Shown: positions 14,484-21,651 of the stretch, in pieces | Layout: the number at the start of each line of letters is the position of its first letter | Numbering within the stretch: position 1 is the stretch's first letter | IMG/VR virus record: IMGVR_UViG_3300009506_000160 | Span: 1 to 27,081 of that record | Origin: a virus | DNA: 27,081 nt | Reading direction: 5' to 3' (one strand) | Made by a program: the position numbers and the translations under genes | The notes under the pieces: generated by a model | What the model was told of the DNA's origin: nothing | Database searches by the model: none | Seen by the model: the letters and a program-made list of their open reading frames with translations, nothing else

Positions 14484-15839
14484 ATGGAATTAACGCTTGA
14501 TAGAGATGATCAAGATAGAATTATGTATTTATGTATACTTGACTCTAAATTTCTCGGTCAAGTAATGAGACAGAACCTCAAATCCTCACATTTTGCCTCC
14601 GAAGTAAGACAAAAAATCTTCTCAACAGTAACAGATTTCTATAGCAAGTATGAAAAGGCACCTGGAACCGATATTATCCATGAAATAGAGCACAAAATCC
14701 ATTCAAAACGGATTCGGGAGGAAGATCAGGGAATGTACGAAGATTATTTATTAAAAATCTTCTCAATCCCCTCTTTTTCAGAGGAATTAATAAAAGACAG
14801 GCTTGATTTCTTCCTAAAAACCCGAATAGTGACTACACTTTCCAATTCTCTCCTAAAATTACAGGATTATTTTACTGTTGACCCAGATAAAGCCCTAAAT
14901 TTAGCCAGAGATGCGATAGTTGAAGCTGATTCCCTTACTGGAAGAAAGGGAGTGGAGAGCATTTTATTCGATCCATTGGAAGGGATAACTGAAAGAGACT
15001 TTCTGACTAAATTTGGCATTGATCCAATAGATAGACAGCTTGGTGGCGGTCTAAAAAAGATGAATTATGTCATAATACAAGGCTTTACAGGGATGGGAAA
15101 GTCTTGGGCAGTAAATCATCTAGCTAAAATGGCTGTCAGATTCGGAAATTCCCCCCTTGTAATTCCCACAGAGATGTCCAATTACACCGCAAAGCTCAGA
15201 TTTAGACAATCTTTTACTGGTTTAACCTCTTCTGAAGCACTTCAGAAGCCTGAAGACGTAAAAAAGTACACTGCAAGGTCTATGACGAGAGGTGCAGACA
15301 TCTATCTTCTATCTGAAGAGGAAAAAGGGATGAGAGTAGACGAGTTGCCAGCTGTTTTAGACGATACAGAGTCGAGAACAGGTAAAAAAATCGACCTAAT
15401 TTTAATAGATTCTCCTGATGATCTACTTCCACCTCATGGAAGATATAAGAATAACCTTGAAGCAAATACAGCAATCCATACATATCTTAAAAATTTCGCT
15501 AAAAACGAGGAAAAATGTGTTGTCGGGACAGCACAAGTCCAACGAGGAGGTGAAGAGAAGTTCTGGCTTGGGCCATCTAACGTAGGTGATAACATAAATA
15601 AGATAAGAAAAGCTACAGTTGCTATGAGTATAAACGGCATCCAAAAGGAAAAAGAGAGATGGCTATACCGAATTTGGCTATTTAAACATACAGATGGACT
15701 TGAAGGAGCTAAAATATGGGCTAAAAGAGATTTCAGAAGAGGTCAATTTGTTACTAAATACGCAAGATATGAGAGATTAGCCTATAAAGATATAATGGAC
15801 AAAGAACCAGTTATGGAAAAATCGAGAAGTGACGACTAA
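14484..15839 (+). CDS. DnaB-like replicative helicase
   Basis: The 451-aa protein has an N-terminal helical domain (residues 1-150) like that of DnaB (I-L-D-S-K-F-L-G-Q-V-M, Y-E-K-A-P) and a RecA-like C-terminal ATPase. The ATPase carries Walker A G-F-T-G-M-G-K-S (200-207), a catalytic-type Glu in P-T-E-M-S (230), Walker B L-I-L-I-D (305-309) and sensor Gln in G-T-A-Q-V-Q-R (348-354). It should form a ring that unwinds the phage genome at forks with the nearby primase. The ATG at 14484 has GGAG five bases upstream; the ATG at 14469 overlaps the previous stop as ATGA and is the alternative. It overlaps the next gene by 11 nt. Confidence 0.87.
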   Translation: MELTLDRDDQDRIMYLCILDSKFLGQVMRQNLKSSHFASEVRQKIFSTVTDFYSKYEKAPGTDIIHEIEHKIHSKRIREEDQGMYEDYLLKIFSIPSFSEELIKDRLDFFLKTRIVTTLSNSLLKLQDYFTVDPDKALNLARDAIVEADSLTGRKGVESILFDPLEGITERDFLTKFGIDPIDRQLGGGLKKMNYVIIQGFTGMGKSWAVNHLAKMAVRFGNSPLVIPTEMSNYTAKLRFRQSFTGLTSSEALQKPEDVKKYTARSMTRGADIYLLSEEEKGMRVDELPAVLDDTESRTGKKIDLILIDSPDDLLPPHGRYKNNLEANTAIHTYLKNFAKNEEKCVVGTAQVQRGGEEKFWLGPSNVGDNINKIRKATVAMSINGIQKEKERWLYRIWLFKHTDGLEGAKIWAKRDFRRGQFVTKYARYERLAYKDIMDKEPVMEKSRSDD

Positions 15840-17352
15840 TTGGAATACATTAAAGGCATTTTCTAGGAAAGAACTCTTAAACATGGTACCAGAGGGGTTT
15901 GAATTCAAAACTTCTCCTTGGACTCACCAAGTTGCTGCGTTTCTTGGAAATATATCTAATGAAGGATTCTTAAATGCCTTAGATTTAGGAACAGGTAAGA
16001 CAAAAGTAGCCATAGATACTTGTAGATACATAGATTTCATAAATGGAAGGGATAATAACATAAAAGTCCTCTATCTTTGCCTTCATTCTGCTGTAGATAA
16101 GATGAAAGACGAAGTTTTAGAGCATTCCGACTTCTCTGCTGTCTGTGTAAGAGGGAATAGTCAGGAAAAATGGAGACTACTTGATGGAGACTATAACTTT
16201 TTCATAATAAATTATGAAGGAATTAGAGCACTAGTAACTAAGAAAGAGAAAAAGACTAAGACAATATATAATGAGGAAACTGATACTTTCCGAAAGAAAA
16301 AATTTAATAAACAAGTAATAGATAATAAGCTCATAACAAAACTTTTAAAAACAGAATTCAATGTTCTGATTTTGGATGAATCTCACACCATTAAAACCCA
16401 GACAAGCCTAATATTTAAAATAGCTAAAAGCCTATCATTAAGAATAAATGGGCAGAGAACATTACTTACTGGTACGCCTTTCGGGAACACTCTTATTGAT
16501 ATATGGAGCCAGTACTTCATAGTAGATTATGGAGATACATTTAATAGATCATTCAATAGGTTTAGAGATTCATACTTCGAGGATAAGGGCTTCTGGGGGC
16601 CAGTATGGAAACCTACTCCAACAGGAGAAAAATTTATAAATGAAAGGCTCTACAGTAAAGCAATAAGATATAAAGAAGATGAGTGTGAAGATTTACCTAA
16701 AAAAGTCTTTCGTGTATTAAAATACAGGCTAAGTAAACAGCAGAGAAAAGCATATGATGATATAGTTGAAGTTGGTCATGATAGCATAACAGAGAATCCC
16801 AAGCGAAAAGCTATTTCACTACGTGAAATCTGTAGCGGATTCATAAAAGACTCTGACTTCTTCTTTAAAAATAATCCAAAGCTTGACGGAGTATGGGATT
16901 TAATTGAAACTATACATGAAGAGCATAAAGCAGTAATATTTGTAGAGAGGACAGCATCCCTTCAATTAATCCATAAAATGTTAAAGAAAAAGAAAATTCT
17001 CTTTACAAGTTTAAGTGGTGCTACTAAAGATAAATATAAAGAGAATATGAAGTTCCAGAAAAATCCGAAGTACAGAGTTATGGTAGCAAATATTAAGTCT
17101 GGAGGAGCAAGCATAGATTTGACTGCTGCTACTTATTGTATCCATTACGAGCATGGAGGGTCTGTCATAAATTATAGGCAATCACTAAAACGTATCCATA
17201 GAGGTGGACAGACAAAAAGGTGCTTCTTTTACTCATTAGTTGGTATTAATACAGTAGAGGTCAGCATATATAAAGATTTACAAGACGGCAATGATGCTTT
17301 CACTAATATTGTAGACGGAAAGCAAGCGAAAGCATACTTATTAGGGAAATAG
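15829..17352 (+). CDS. SNF2/DEAH-type superfamily 2 helicase
   Basis: The 507-aa protein starts at GTG (15829), overlapping the helicase gene by 11 nt. Seen motifs are a Q-like segment P-W-T-H-Q-V-A-A-F (30-38), Walker A L-D-L-G-T-G-K-T (51-58), D-E-S-H (183-186) and T-G-T-P (214-217). Lobe 2 has V-A-N-I-K-S-G-G-A-S-I-D-L-T-A-A followed by Q-S-L-K-R-I-H-R-G-G-Q (motifs V and VI). Order and spacing are those of small SNF2-like phage helicases, which act as ATP-driven DNA translocases in replication or recombination rather than chromatin remodelling. It works next to a DnaB-like helicase and a primase. Family assignment is firm; the exact task is inference. Confidence 0.88.
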   Translation: MTTNWNTLKAFSRKELLNMVPEGFEFKTSPWTHQVAAFLGNISNEGFLNALDLGTGKTKVAIDTCRYIDFINGRDNNIKVLYLCLHSAVDKMKDEVLEHSDFSAVCVRGNSQEKWRLLDGDYNFFIINYEGIRALVTKKEKKTKTIYNEETDTFRKKKFNKQVIDNKLITKLLKTEFNVLILDESHTIKTQTSLIFKIAKSLSLRINGQRTLLTGTPFGNTLIDIWSQYFIVDYGDTFNRSFNRFRDSYFEDKGFWGPVWKPTPTGEKFINERLYSKAIRYKEDECEDLPKKVFRVLKYRLSKQQRKAYDDIVEVGHDSITENPKRKAISLREICSGFIKDSDFFFKNNPKLDGVWDLIETIHEEHKAVIFVERTASLQLIHKMLKKKKILFTSLSGATKDKYKENMKFQKNPKYRVMVANIKSGGASIDLTAATYCIHYEHGGSVINYRQSLKRIHRGGQTKRCFFYSLVGINTVEVSIYKDLQDGNDAFTNIVDGKQAKAYLLGK

Positions 17353-17418
17353 CCCTATACTTAGGTATTCGGTAAACCGAGTTTGTCGATTGCAGACGAA
17401 ATGCAGGAGTGTGAAAAG

Positions 17419-17988
17419 ATGGATATAGACGATATAGAAGAATTTAGACGTAGAGCCGAGATTTTCATTGGAGAAGACCCACCACCTTTCGAGTTTGAAT
17501 TCTCTGATGATAGTAAATTTATATTCGTAGATTCAGAAGATAAATTTGCTGTAAGGACTTTATCTGAGGCTTTAGAATTAGCAGACGGAAATGATACAAT
17601 AATAATAAAACCCAGAAAAGGAGGTGGTGAAATGCCAAGAAGAGATCCAACATTACAATGGGATAGGCGTAATATCCCAAAATACACCACTGTTTTAGGA
17701 CACCCAATATCTGCTAAAGTAATAACCCACACAGAGATGAGGTTTAATACAATGACAGAAATCCAGTTATGGACTCGTATGGGTAAAATAACAAATGAGG
17801 AAAAACTACTCGCTTTTGCTTATGTTGCTGATGAAAGAGGTATAGATGATTTATCTATGGCAGCTTTAGCAAGATATGTTAGATTAACTGGAGATAACTC
17901 TGTTATGGAAGCTAAATTGGGAAAGGCTAAGAAAGAGCCAAAAAAGGATGAGAAAACAGACCGTTTACTCAGGAGGATGGATGTATGA
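17419..17988 (+). CDS. Unknown acidic protein with a strong internal in-frame start (189 aa)
   Basis: The ATG at 17419 has AGGAG nine bases upstream; a TTG at 17383 and an ATG at 17401 are other possible starts. The first 70 residues are acidic (M-D-I-D-D-I-E-E-F, then P-P-P-F-E-F-E-F-S-D-D). The rest is basic to neutral with R-R-D-P-T-L-Q-W-D-R-R-N-I-P-K and a helical tail ending D-R-L-L-R-R-M-D-V. No family is recognised. A very strong ribosome binding site inside the gene could start a 118-aa product at 17632. The stop overlaps the primase start (ATGA). Confidence 0.6.
   Translation: MDIDDIEEFRRRAEIFIGEDPPPFEFEFSDDSKFIFVDSEDKFAVRTLSEALELADGNDTIIIKPRKGGGEMPRRDPTLQWDRRNIPKYTTVLGHPISAKVITHTEMRFNTMTEIQLWTRMGKITNEEKLLAFAYVADERGIDDLSMAALARYVRLTGDNSVMEAKLGKAKKEPKKDEKTDRLLRRMDV
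17617..17634 (+). promoter_or_regulatory. Internal ribosome binding site and in-frame ATG
   Basis: AAAGGAGGTGGTGAAATG has a near-perfect Shine-Dalgarno seven bases before an ATG that is in frame with the larger ORF. It is a stronger site than that of the upstream start. It would give a 118-aa C-terminal isoform, or mark the true start of a separate gene fused in frame to an upstream ORF. Confidence 0.55.
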
Positions 17989-18926
17989 TAGATGTACGGG
18001 CTATTCTGGTAGAATTAGGAGTAGACTTTAAAGAGTCAGGCAAGAACGTAGGAGCAAACGATATTAATATTGACTGCCCTTACTGCGGGTCTTCCAAGCA
18101 CTTAGGGATAAGTTTAGGCAATGGCTTCACTTTCTGCTGGGTATGCGAGTTTAACGATGAAGAAAAGCACCCTTCTCTTCTTAAAGTACTCTGTGACTCA
18201 ACAGATGAAGACTATGGTGAAATAAAAACTGTTATGATAGAGCATGGTTGGGAACCGTTTATAAAAGAGCAAGAAAAGTCAGATTCTGGCTTAGCATTAA
18301 GAGGTCGATTACCAAGAGAGTCTAAAAACTTTCCTTGCTCAATGTCATATGGGCACGATTCCAACTATCCAAGAAATTATCTCTATGATAGAAATTTTGT
18401 CCCTGATAAGATAATTCTTAAGTATAAGCTAAAATATGCTACAGAAGGCTGGTATAAAAATAGAATTATAATACCAATCTATTTTAATGGAGAGCTTGTA
18501 TCGTTTACGAGTAGGGCATATAAAGGCGAAGGAAGATATAAGCATGCTACCTTAGATATGTCTTCTATGAGAATAAAAGATGTATTATACAATTATGATA
18601 CAGCTAAAGAATTTGGCCACATATACTTACTGGAAGGGCCAACTGATGTATGGAGGATGGGAGACGATTCGTTAGGTGTATTCAGGTCAAAGTTAACACG
18701 CCCACAAAGAAATTTATTAGTGAATCTATCGAAGACGAGTCTAACTAGCCTAACGATAATATTTGATTACGGGGCTTATTCAAGAGCACTTCTTGCTGCT
18801 GAAGACCTTTCTCCCTTTATATCACTAATTAAAGTCGTTAGGCTTCCAGATAAAAAGGATGTTGCTGATAGAACGAGAGAGGAGGTACTAGAACTTGAAC
18901 GAAACACAAAAATATACATTGGATGA
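17985..18926 (+). CDS. DNA primase: C4 zinc finger and TOPRIM domain
   Basis: The 313-aa protein has an N-terminal zinc finger C-P-Y-C (31-34) ... C-W-V-C (51-54), the four-cysteine type of T7 gp4 primase, followed by a linker and a catalytic part. TOPRIM motif 1 is L-L-E-G-P-T-D (E217). Motif 2 is unusual: I-I-F-D-Y-G-A-Y-S-R-A (D261), where D-x-D is normal. A third acid cluster is L-P-D-K-K-D (D289, D292). It should synthesise short RNA primers for the lagging strand with the DnaB-like helicase, although helicase and primase are separate proteins here. AGGAGGATGG precedes the ATG. The primase call is well supported; full activity is uncertain because of the motif 2 change. Confidence 0.82.
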   Translation: MIDVRAILVELGVDFKESGKNVGANDINIDCPYCGSSKHLGISLGNGFTFCWVCEFNDEEKHPSLLKVLCDSTDEDYGEIKTVMIEHGWEPFIKEQEKSDSGLALRGRLPRESKNFPCSMSYGHDSNYPRNYLYDRNFVPDKIILKYKLKYATEGWYKNRIIIPIYFNGELVSFTSRAYKGEGRYKHATLDMSSMRIKDVLYNYDTAKEFGHIYLLEGPTDVWRMGDDSLGVFRSKLTRPQRNLLVNLSKTSLTSLTIIFDYGAYSRALLAAEDLSPFISLIKVVRLPDKKDVADRTREEVLELERNTKIYIG

Positions 18927-19377
18927 GTTGTTAGATAAGAGAAGGTCTGTCAGAAAATTTAGCAAAAAGCCTCTAAGTCTTGAAAAGATGATTGCCATCA
19001 AAAAGGCTGCTAGAAAAGCACCTTCTGCTGGGGCATTAAGACCTGTAACAGTCCATATAATTGACAATAGTGACGGCAAAAGCCCAGTTAGCCAGTCTAT
19101 ATGGAAAGCTTGTGTTAGGCAGAAGGTTATTCTTAGGGCTAAAGCCCTTATTATATTTTGTGTAGATTTTGAGAAGATGCAGAAGAAATATAATAACAGA
19201 GGAAATAGGTACGCCCTACTAGAAGTAGGGCATATGGCCCAAAATGTTTGTCTAAAAGCCATTGACCTTGGGCTTGCTACTTGTTGTGTTGGAGCATTTA
19301 AAGATAGCAAGGTAAAGGGCATTTTAGGCTGTAACGAAAGCCCAGTATACATAATAGCTGTGGGGTATCCAGAATGA
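18895..19377 (+). CDS. Nitroreductase-family flavoprotein
   Basis: The 160-aa protein starts at TTG (18895), nine bases after GAGGAGGT, inside the end of the primase gene. Family marks are R-R-S-V-R-K-F (16-22, FMN phosphate contact), A-P-S-A-G-A-L-R-P (42-50), the long helix A-L-L-E-V-G-H-M-A-Q-N-V-C-L-K-A-I-D-L-G-L, A-T-C-C-V-G-A-F, and the terminal P-V-Y-I-I-A-V-G-Y-P. The S-A-G-A-L-x-P form resembles SagB-type and related members. It is shorter than the usual 190-220 aa. Such enzymes bind FMN and use NAD(P)H to reduce nitro compounds, enones or peptides' azolines. In a replication operon it is an auxiliary metabolic gene; the substrate is unknown. Confidence 0.82.
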   Translation: MNETQKYTLDELLDKRRSVRKFSKKPLSLEKMIAIKKAARKAPSAGALRPVTVHIIDNSDGKSPVSQSIWKACVRQKVILRAKALIIFCVDFEKMQKKYNNRGNRYALLEVGHMAQNVCLKAIDLGLATCCVGAFKDSKVKGILGCNESPVYIIAVGYPE

Positions 19378-19610
19378 GTACAATGTCACCAAGATTAGAT
19401 GAGTTTCAATTAGACCTTATAAAGCATCTTGGATTGCCTGAATCAACTTTTAGGCTTGAGTTAACATTTGAAGTTGGAGGATTAGCAAGAGGTGTTTGTG
19501 AGTTCTATATCTTTGATAAAGACATGAGAATCGTTAAGGCTCTTGAAAAAGAAAGACTTGACAATATGAAGCCAGAAAGGCCAAAAAGGAGAATTGATGA
19601 TGACGCCTAG
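19374..19610 (+). CDS. Small protein ending in RPKRRID motif (78 aa)
   Basis: The start overlaps the nitroreductase stop by 4 nt (ATGA). The product has an amphipathic N-terminal helix (E-F-Q-L-D-L-I-K-H-L-G), two strands (F-R-L-E-L-T-F-E-V, V-C-E-F-Y-I-F-D), a helix (V-K-A-L-E-K-E-R) and a charged tail with R-P-K-R-R-I-D. The tail motif recurs in two later proteins (23479-24006 and 24003-24491). No family is recognised. Confidence 0.55.
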   Translation: MSTMSPRLDEFQLDLIKHLGLPESTFRLELTFEVGGLARGVCEFYIFDKDMRIVKALEKERLDNMKPERPKRRIDDDA

Positions 19611-19809
19611 CGAAGTTAGAATGCCCAAAGGAACGATTTTGTCATTAGATGAGAATAGAGTTTTATCATTATATGATAAAGATGGATACAAAACTGGTGA
19701 AATAGCATTTGGCGAGAGCAGCATAAGATTCAGCGGAGAGATGGATAAATCAGCAGAATCCCTTTTCGGACTCCTAAAATATATAATAGACCCTTTCTTC
19801 AAGAGGTAA
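19597..19809 (+). CDS. Small hypothetical protein (70 aa)
   Basis: The ATG at 19597 lies five bases after AAGGAG within the end of the previous gene; the ATG at 19600 is equally possible. The product contains beta stretches (V-L-S-L-Y-D-K-D-G-Y-K-T-G-E-I-A-F, S-S-I-R-F-S-G-E-M-D) and a C-terminal amphipathic helix (E-S-L-F-G-L-L-K-Y-I-I-D-P-F-F). No family is recognised. Overlaps at both ends and a good ribosome binding site support it. Confidence 0.5.
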   Translation: MMTPSEVRMPKGTILSLDENRVLSLYDKDGYKTGEIAFGESSIRFSGEMDKSAESLFGLLKYIIDPFFKR

Positions 19810-19810
19810 T

Positions 19811-20374
19811 ATGGAATTATTTATAGATACAGAAACTTCAGGGAAATTTGACTTTAAATCTTCTTATAAAAAAGATACTCAACCTTGGATATGCCAAATA
19901 GCCCTTATACTATCAGACAAGGACTACATATTTGCTCAGGCTTGCTTCCTTATAGAATCCGAAGGGAGAAGAATCCATAAAGATGCCTACGATGTACACA
20001 AAATAACCACAGGTATGTGTGATAAAAGCGGAATTATGGAGAGTACGGCTTGTTACATGTTCTTAGAGGCTCTTCATTGTTGCGATGTTATCGTAGCACA
20101 TAATGTTAATTTCGATAGAAATATGGTATGCAATCTTCTGTATAGAAACGATTTTGAATCAGAGGCAGAATATCTACTATCTTTTGACTCATATTGTACT
20201 ATGGAAGAATCTACTGATATGTTAAAATTACCTGGTAAATTCGGAAGATATAAGTGGCCAAAACTTGATGAATTGTATCACCATTTATTTAAAGAGCACA
20301 TAGAAGGTGCTCATGATGCTCTCGTTGATACAAAAGCTATGAGAAGGTGTTATTATGAAATCAAAGGATCATGA
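19811..20374 (+). CDS. DEDDh 3'-5' exonuclease (DnaQ-like)
   Basis: The 187-aa protein carries the three exonuclease motifs in order: F-I-D-T-E-T (D6, E8), A-H-N-V-N-F-D-R (D102) and H-D-A-L-V-D-T (H168, D173), the DEDDh set of DnaQ/epsilon and RNase T. A conserved D-V-H-K-I-T segment (61-66) precedes motif II. It binds two metal ions and removes nucleotides from DNA or RNA 3' ends; proofreading for a recruited polymerase or host nucleic-acid turnover are both possible. It overlaps the next gene by 20 nt. Activity is strongly expected from complete motifs. Confidence 0.87.
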   Translation: MELFIDTETSGKFDFKSSYKKDTQPWICQIALILSDKDYIFAQACFLIESEGRRIHKDAYDVHKITTGMCDKSGIMESTACYMFLEALHCCDVIVAHNVNFDRNMVCNLLYRNDFESEAEYLLSFDSYCTMEESTDMLKLPGKFGRYKWPKLDELYHHLFKEHIEGAHDALVDTKAMRRCYYEIKGS

Positions 20375-20546
20375 TTGTGAACCAGTTTACACAGAACATG
20401 AATTCGAGAGATATGTAACAGTATACCATGTAATATGTAGAAAATGTAAAAAGCATATTGCTTGGTATAACTGGTTACCAAAAGAAGGCAATGTGCGTGG
20501 GACAAGAGCAAGTAGTTATATTAGAGAAAACTATAACCCATACTAA
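20355..20546 (+). CDS. Small Cys-containing protein, zinc-binding candidate (63 aa)
   Basis: The start at 20355 lies inside the exonuclease gene, five bases after an AAGGTG stretch. The peptide has H-D-C near the N-terminus, V-I-C-R-K-C-K-K-H-I-A-W-Y-N-W in the middle and a basic, Tyr-rich end. One C-x-x-C plus the early H/C could hold a zinc ion. Small proteins of this shape are common in phage early regions; function unknown. Confidence 0.5.
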   Translation: MKSKDHDCEPVYTEHEFERYVTVYHVICRKCKKHIAWYNWLPKEGNVRGTRASSYIRENYNPY

Positions 20547-20557
20547 AGGAGGTAACT

Positions 20558-21310
20558 ATGGCAGAGCTTCACGAATTGCTGGCAGTCGAGCCTGACCTAG
20601 CTGGTACTTATGCCAAAATATTAGGTGAGACAAAAGCAAATTTCACAAAACTTAAAGACCGATATTCTGGTTCCATAAAAAGAGTGGAATTTGTTGACGA
20701 ATCTGCTATGAAAGAAGCAGATGAACACAAACAGTTGGATGATACCGTCCCAAACAAATTGGATTATACGGCAGAGCATATAATCCGCTATCTCGACGCT
20801 GTCTTGCAAAAAGAGGCGACTAATATGTCAGCAACTGATGATATAATAGTCGATGGTGTAAAGATTGCTGAGAATGTCCCAGCTACATTCCTTCTTGGCT
20901 TAGAAAAAAAGCTAAAGAAAATAAGGGATGAAGTTTACGCAACTATACCTACTCTTCAGCCAGGCATAAAATGGGAAAAGGATGAATCTATGGGCGAGCA
21001 TGTCTATAAGAGAGTCCACCCAGAAGAGAATTACAGGACAAAGAAAATCCGTAAAAACCATGTCCTGTATGAAGCTACAGACCATCATCCTGCTCAAGTT
21101 GAGATGTTTACAGAGGATGAGCGGATAGCAAAGGTTGTTACTGATCATTGGTGTGGGATGATCTACCCTGCTGAGAAATCAGCAATTCTTGTTAGGATAG
21201 ATAAGTTGATGCGTGCTGTAAAGAAAGCACGTCAGCGGGCAAATAAAACAGAAGTTATAGAAAGAACAATAGGAAAGGAGATTTTTGATTATATAAATGG
21301 AGTTAAATAG
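20558..21310 (+). CDS. Conserved phage/bacterial protein of unknown function (250 aa)
   Basis: This matches from memory a widespread family seen in phages and actinobacteria (I believe Pfam DUF7873). Marks are M-A-E-L-H-E-L-L-A-V-E, I-L-G-E-T-K-A-N-F-T-K, L-D-A-V-L-Q-K-E-A-T-N, P-A-T-F-L-L-G-L-E-K-K-L, T-L-Q-P-G-I-K-W, H-P-E-E-N-Y-R-T-K-K, V-L-Y-E-A-T-D-H-H-P-A-Q-V-E, and R-I-D-K-L-M-R-A-V-K-K-A-R-Q-R-A-N. It is mostly helical, soluble, with no catalytic motif I can name. AAAGGAGGTAACT precedes the ATG. It is the last gene before the structured RNA region. Confidence 0.7.
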   Translation: MAELHELLAVEPDLAGTYAKILGETKANFTKLKDRYSGSIKRVEFVDESAMKEADEHKQLDDTVPNKLDYTAEHIIRYLDAVLQKEATNMSATDDIIVDGVKIAENVPATFLLGLEKKLKKIRDEVYATIPTLQPGIKWEKDESMGEHVYKRVHPEENYRTKKIRKNHVLYEATDHHPAQVEMFTEDERIAKVVTDHWCGMIYPAEKSAILVRIDKLMRAVKKARQRANKTEVIERTIGKEIFDYINGVK

Positions 21311-21317
21311 TTTGGGT

Positions 21318-21363
21318 CAGCGTTAGCCTCAGCTTTAGCCTTACTACACCATAGCTTTAGCTT
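21318..21363 (+). repeat. Three copies of a 12-bp CAGCTTTAGCCT-like repeat
   Basis: CAGCGTTAGCCT (21318-21329) and CAGCTTTAGCCT (21330-21341) are tandem with one mismatch; TAGCTTTAGCTT (21352-21363) is a third, more divergent copy 10 bp on. They lie between the pairing arms GGGTCA and TGACCC. Function unknown. Confidence 0.5.
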
Positions 21364-21421
21364 ATTGACCCTACAGCTTTATGCCGTATTCCTTCTCAAT
21401 TAACTGGTAGGCGATATAATA

Positions 21422-21502
21422 TAGCCAGGTCGTGGGTTCAAATCCCTCCCCGTGCTCCACAAAAATCTTATGCACGGGTAGCTCAGTGGAAGAGCAACGC
21501 TA
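21422..21502 (+). tRNA. Circularly permuted tRNA-like gene (3' half upstream of 5' half)
   Basis: Order on the plus strand: TAGCC (candidate positions 39-43), variable loop AGGTC (44-48), T arm GTGGG-TTCAAAT-CCCTC (21432-21448, one mismatch), acceptor strand CCCGTGC (21449-21455), discriminator T and encoded CCA (21457-21459). A 12-nt linker follows, then acceptor 5' strand GCACGGG (21472-21478), TA (8-9), and D arm GCTC-AGTGGAA-GAGC (21481-21495). The acceptor strands pair 7 of 7. A14, G18, G19, A21, U54, U55, C56, A58 and the G15-C48 pair are present. A weak anticodon stem is possible: GCTA (21499-21502) with TAGC (21422-21425). No anticodon can be read with confidence. No matching half exists in normal order nearby. 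Confidence 0.6.
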
Positions 21503-21544
21503 ATAAAATTAAGATTGTTTACTCAGCGAAAGAGATGGTGGCTA

Positions 21545-21570
21545 CATTATTTATGGAAACATAGACAATG
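21545..21570 (+). ncRNA. Hairpin with GAAA tetraloop
   Basis: CATTATTTATG and CATAGACAATG pair over 11 positions (one A-C mismatch, one G-U) and enclose GAAA, a GNRA tetraloop. Such loops stabilise RNA and dock in tertiary contacts. It follows the tRNA 5' half and precedes two more hairpins. Confidence 0.45.
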
Positions 21571-21575
21571 CAAAC

Positions 21576-21609
21576 GTGGAGGGGTTGGAAGGGTATCCAG
21601 CTCCTCCAC
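21576..21609 (+). ncRNA. 14-bp hairpin, loop complementary to downstream sequence
   Basis: GTGGAGGGGTTGGA pairs fully with TCCAGCTCCTCCAC (two G-U) around loop AGGGTA. It is not followed by a U-tract, so it is not a standard terminator. Loop AGGGT is complementary to ACCCT at 21615-21619, a possible pseudoknot, although the 5-nt connector is short for a 14-bp stem. Confidence 0.55.
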
Positions 21610-21623
21610 AATTAACCCTAACT

Positions 21624-21651
21624 GGTGGGTGTCGCATAGGCGATGCCCACC
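21624..21651 (+). ncRNA. 12-bp hairpin with ATAG loop
   Basis: GGTGGGTGTCGC pairs with GCGATGCCCACC (two G-U) around ATAG. It ends 9 nt before the GGAGG ribosome binding site of the next gene and lacks a U-tract, so it could shape translation of that gene or be the 3' end of a structured RNA. Confidence 0.55.

Noticed and set aside
17361-17732. 123-aa minus-strand ORF
   Set aside because: Shadow of the rightward gene at 17419-17988, Ser-rich, against operon direction.
18888-19352. 154-aa minus-strand ORF
   Set aside because: Opposite strand of the nitroreductase gene, which has clear family motifs.
21576-21651. Intrinsic terminators
   Set aside because: Stems are strong but neither is followed by a U-tract.
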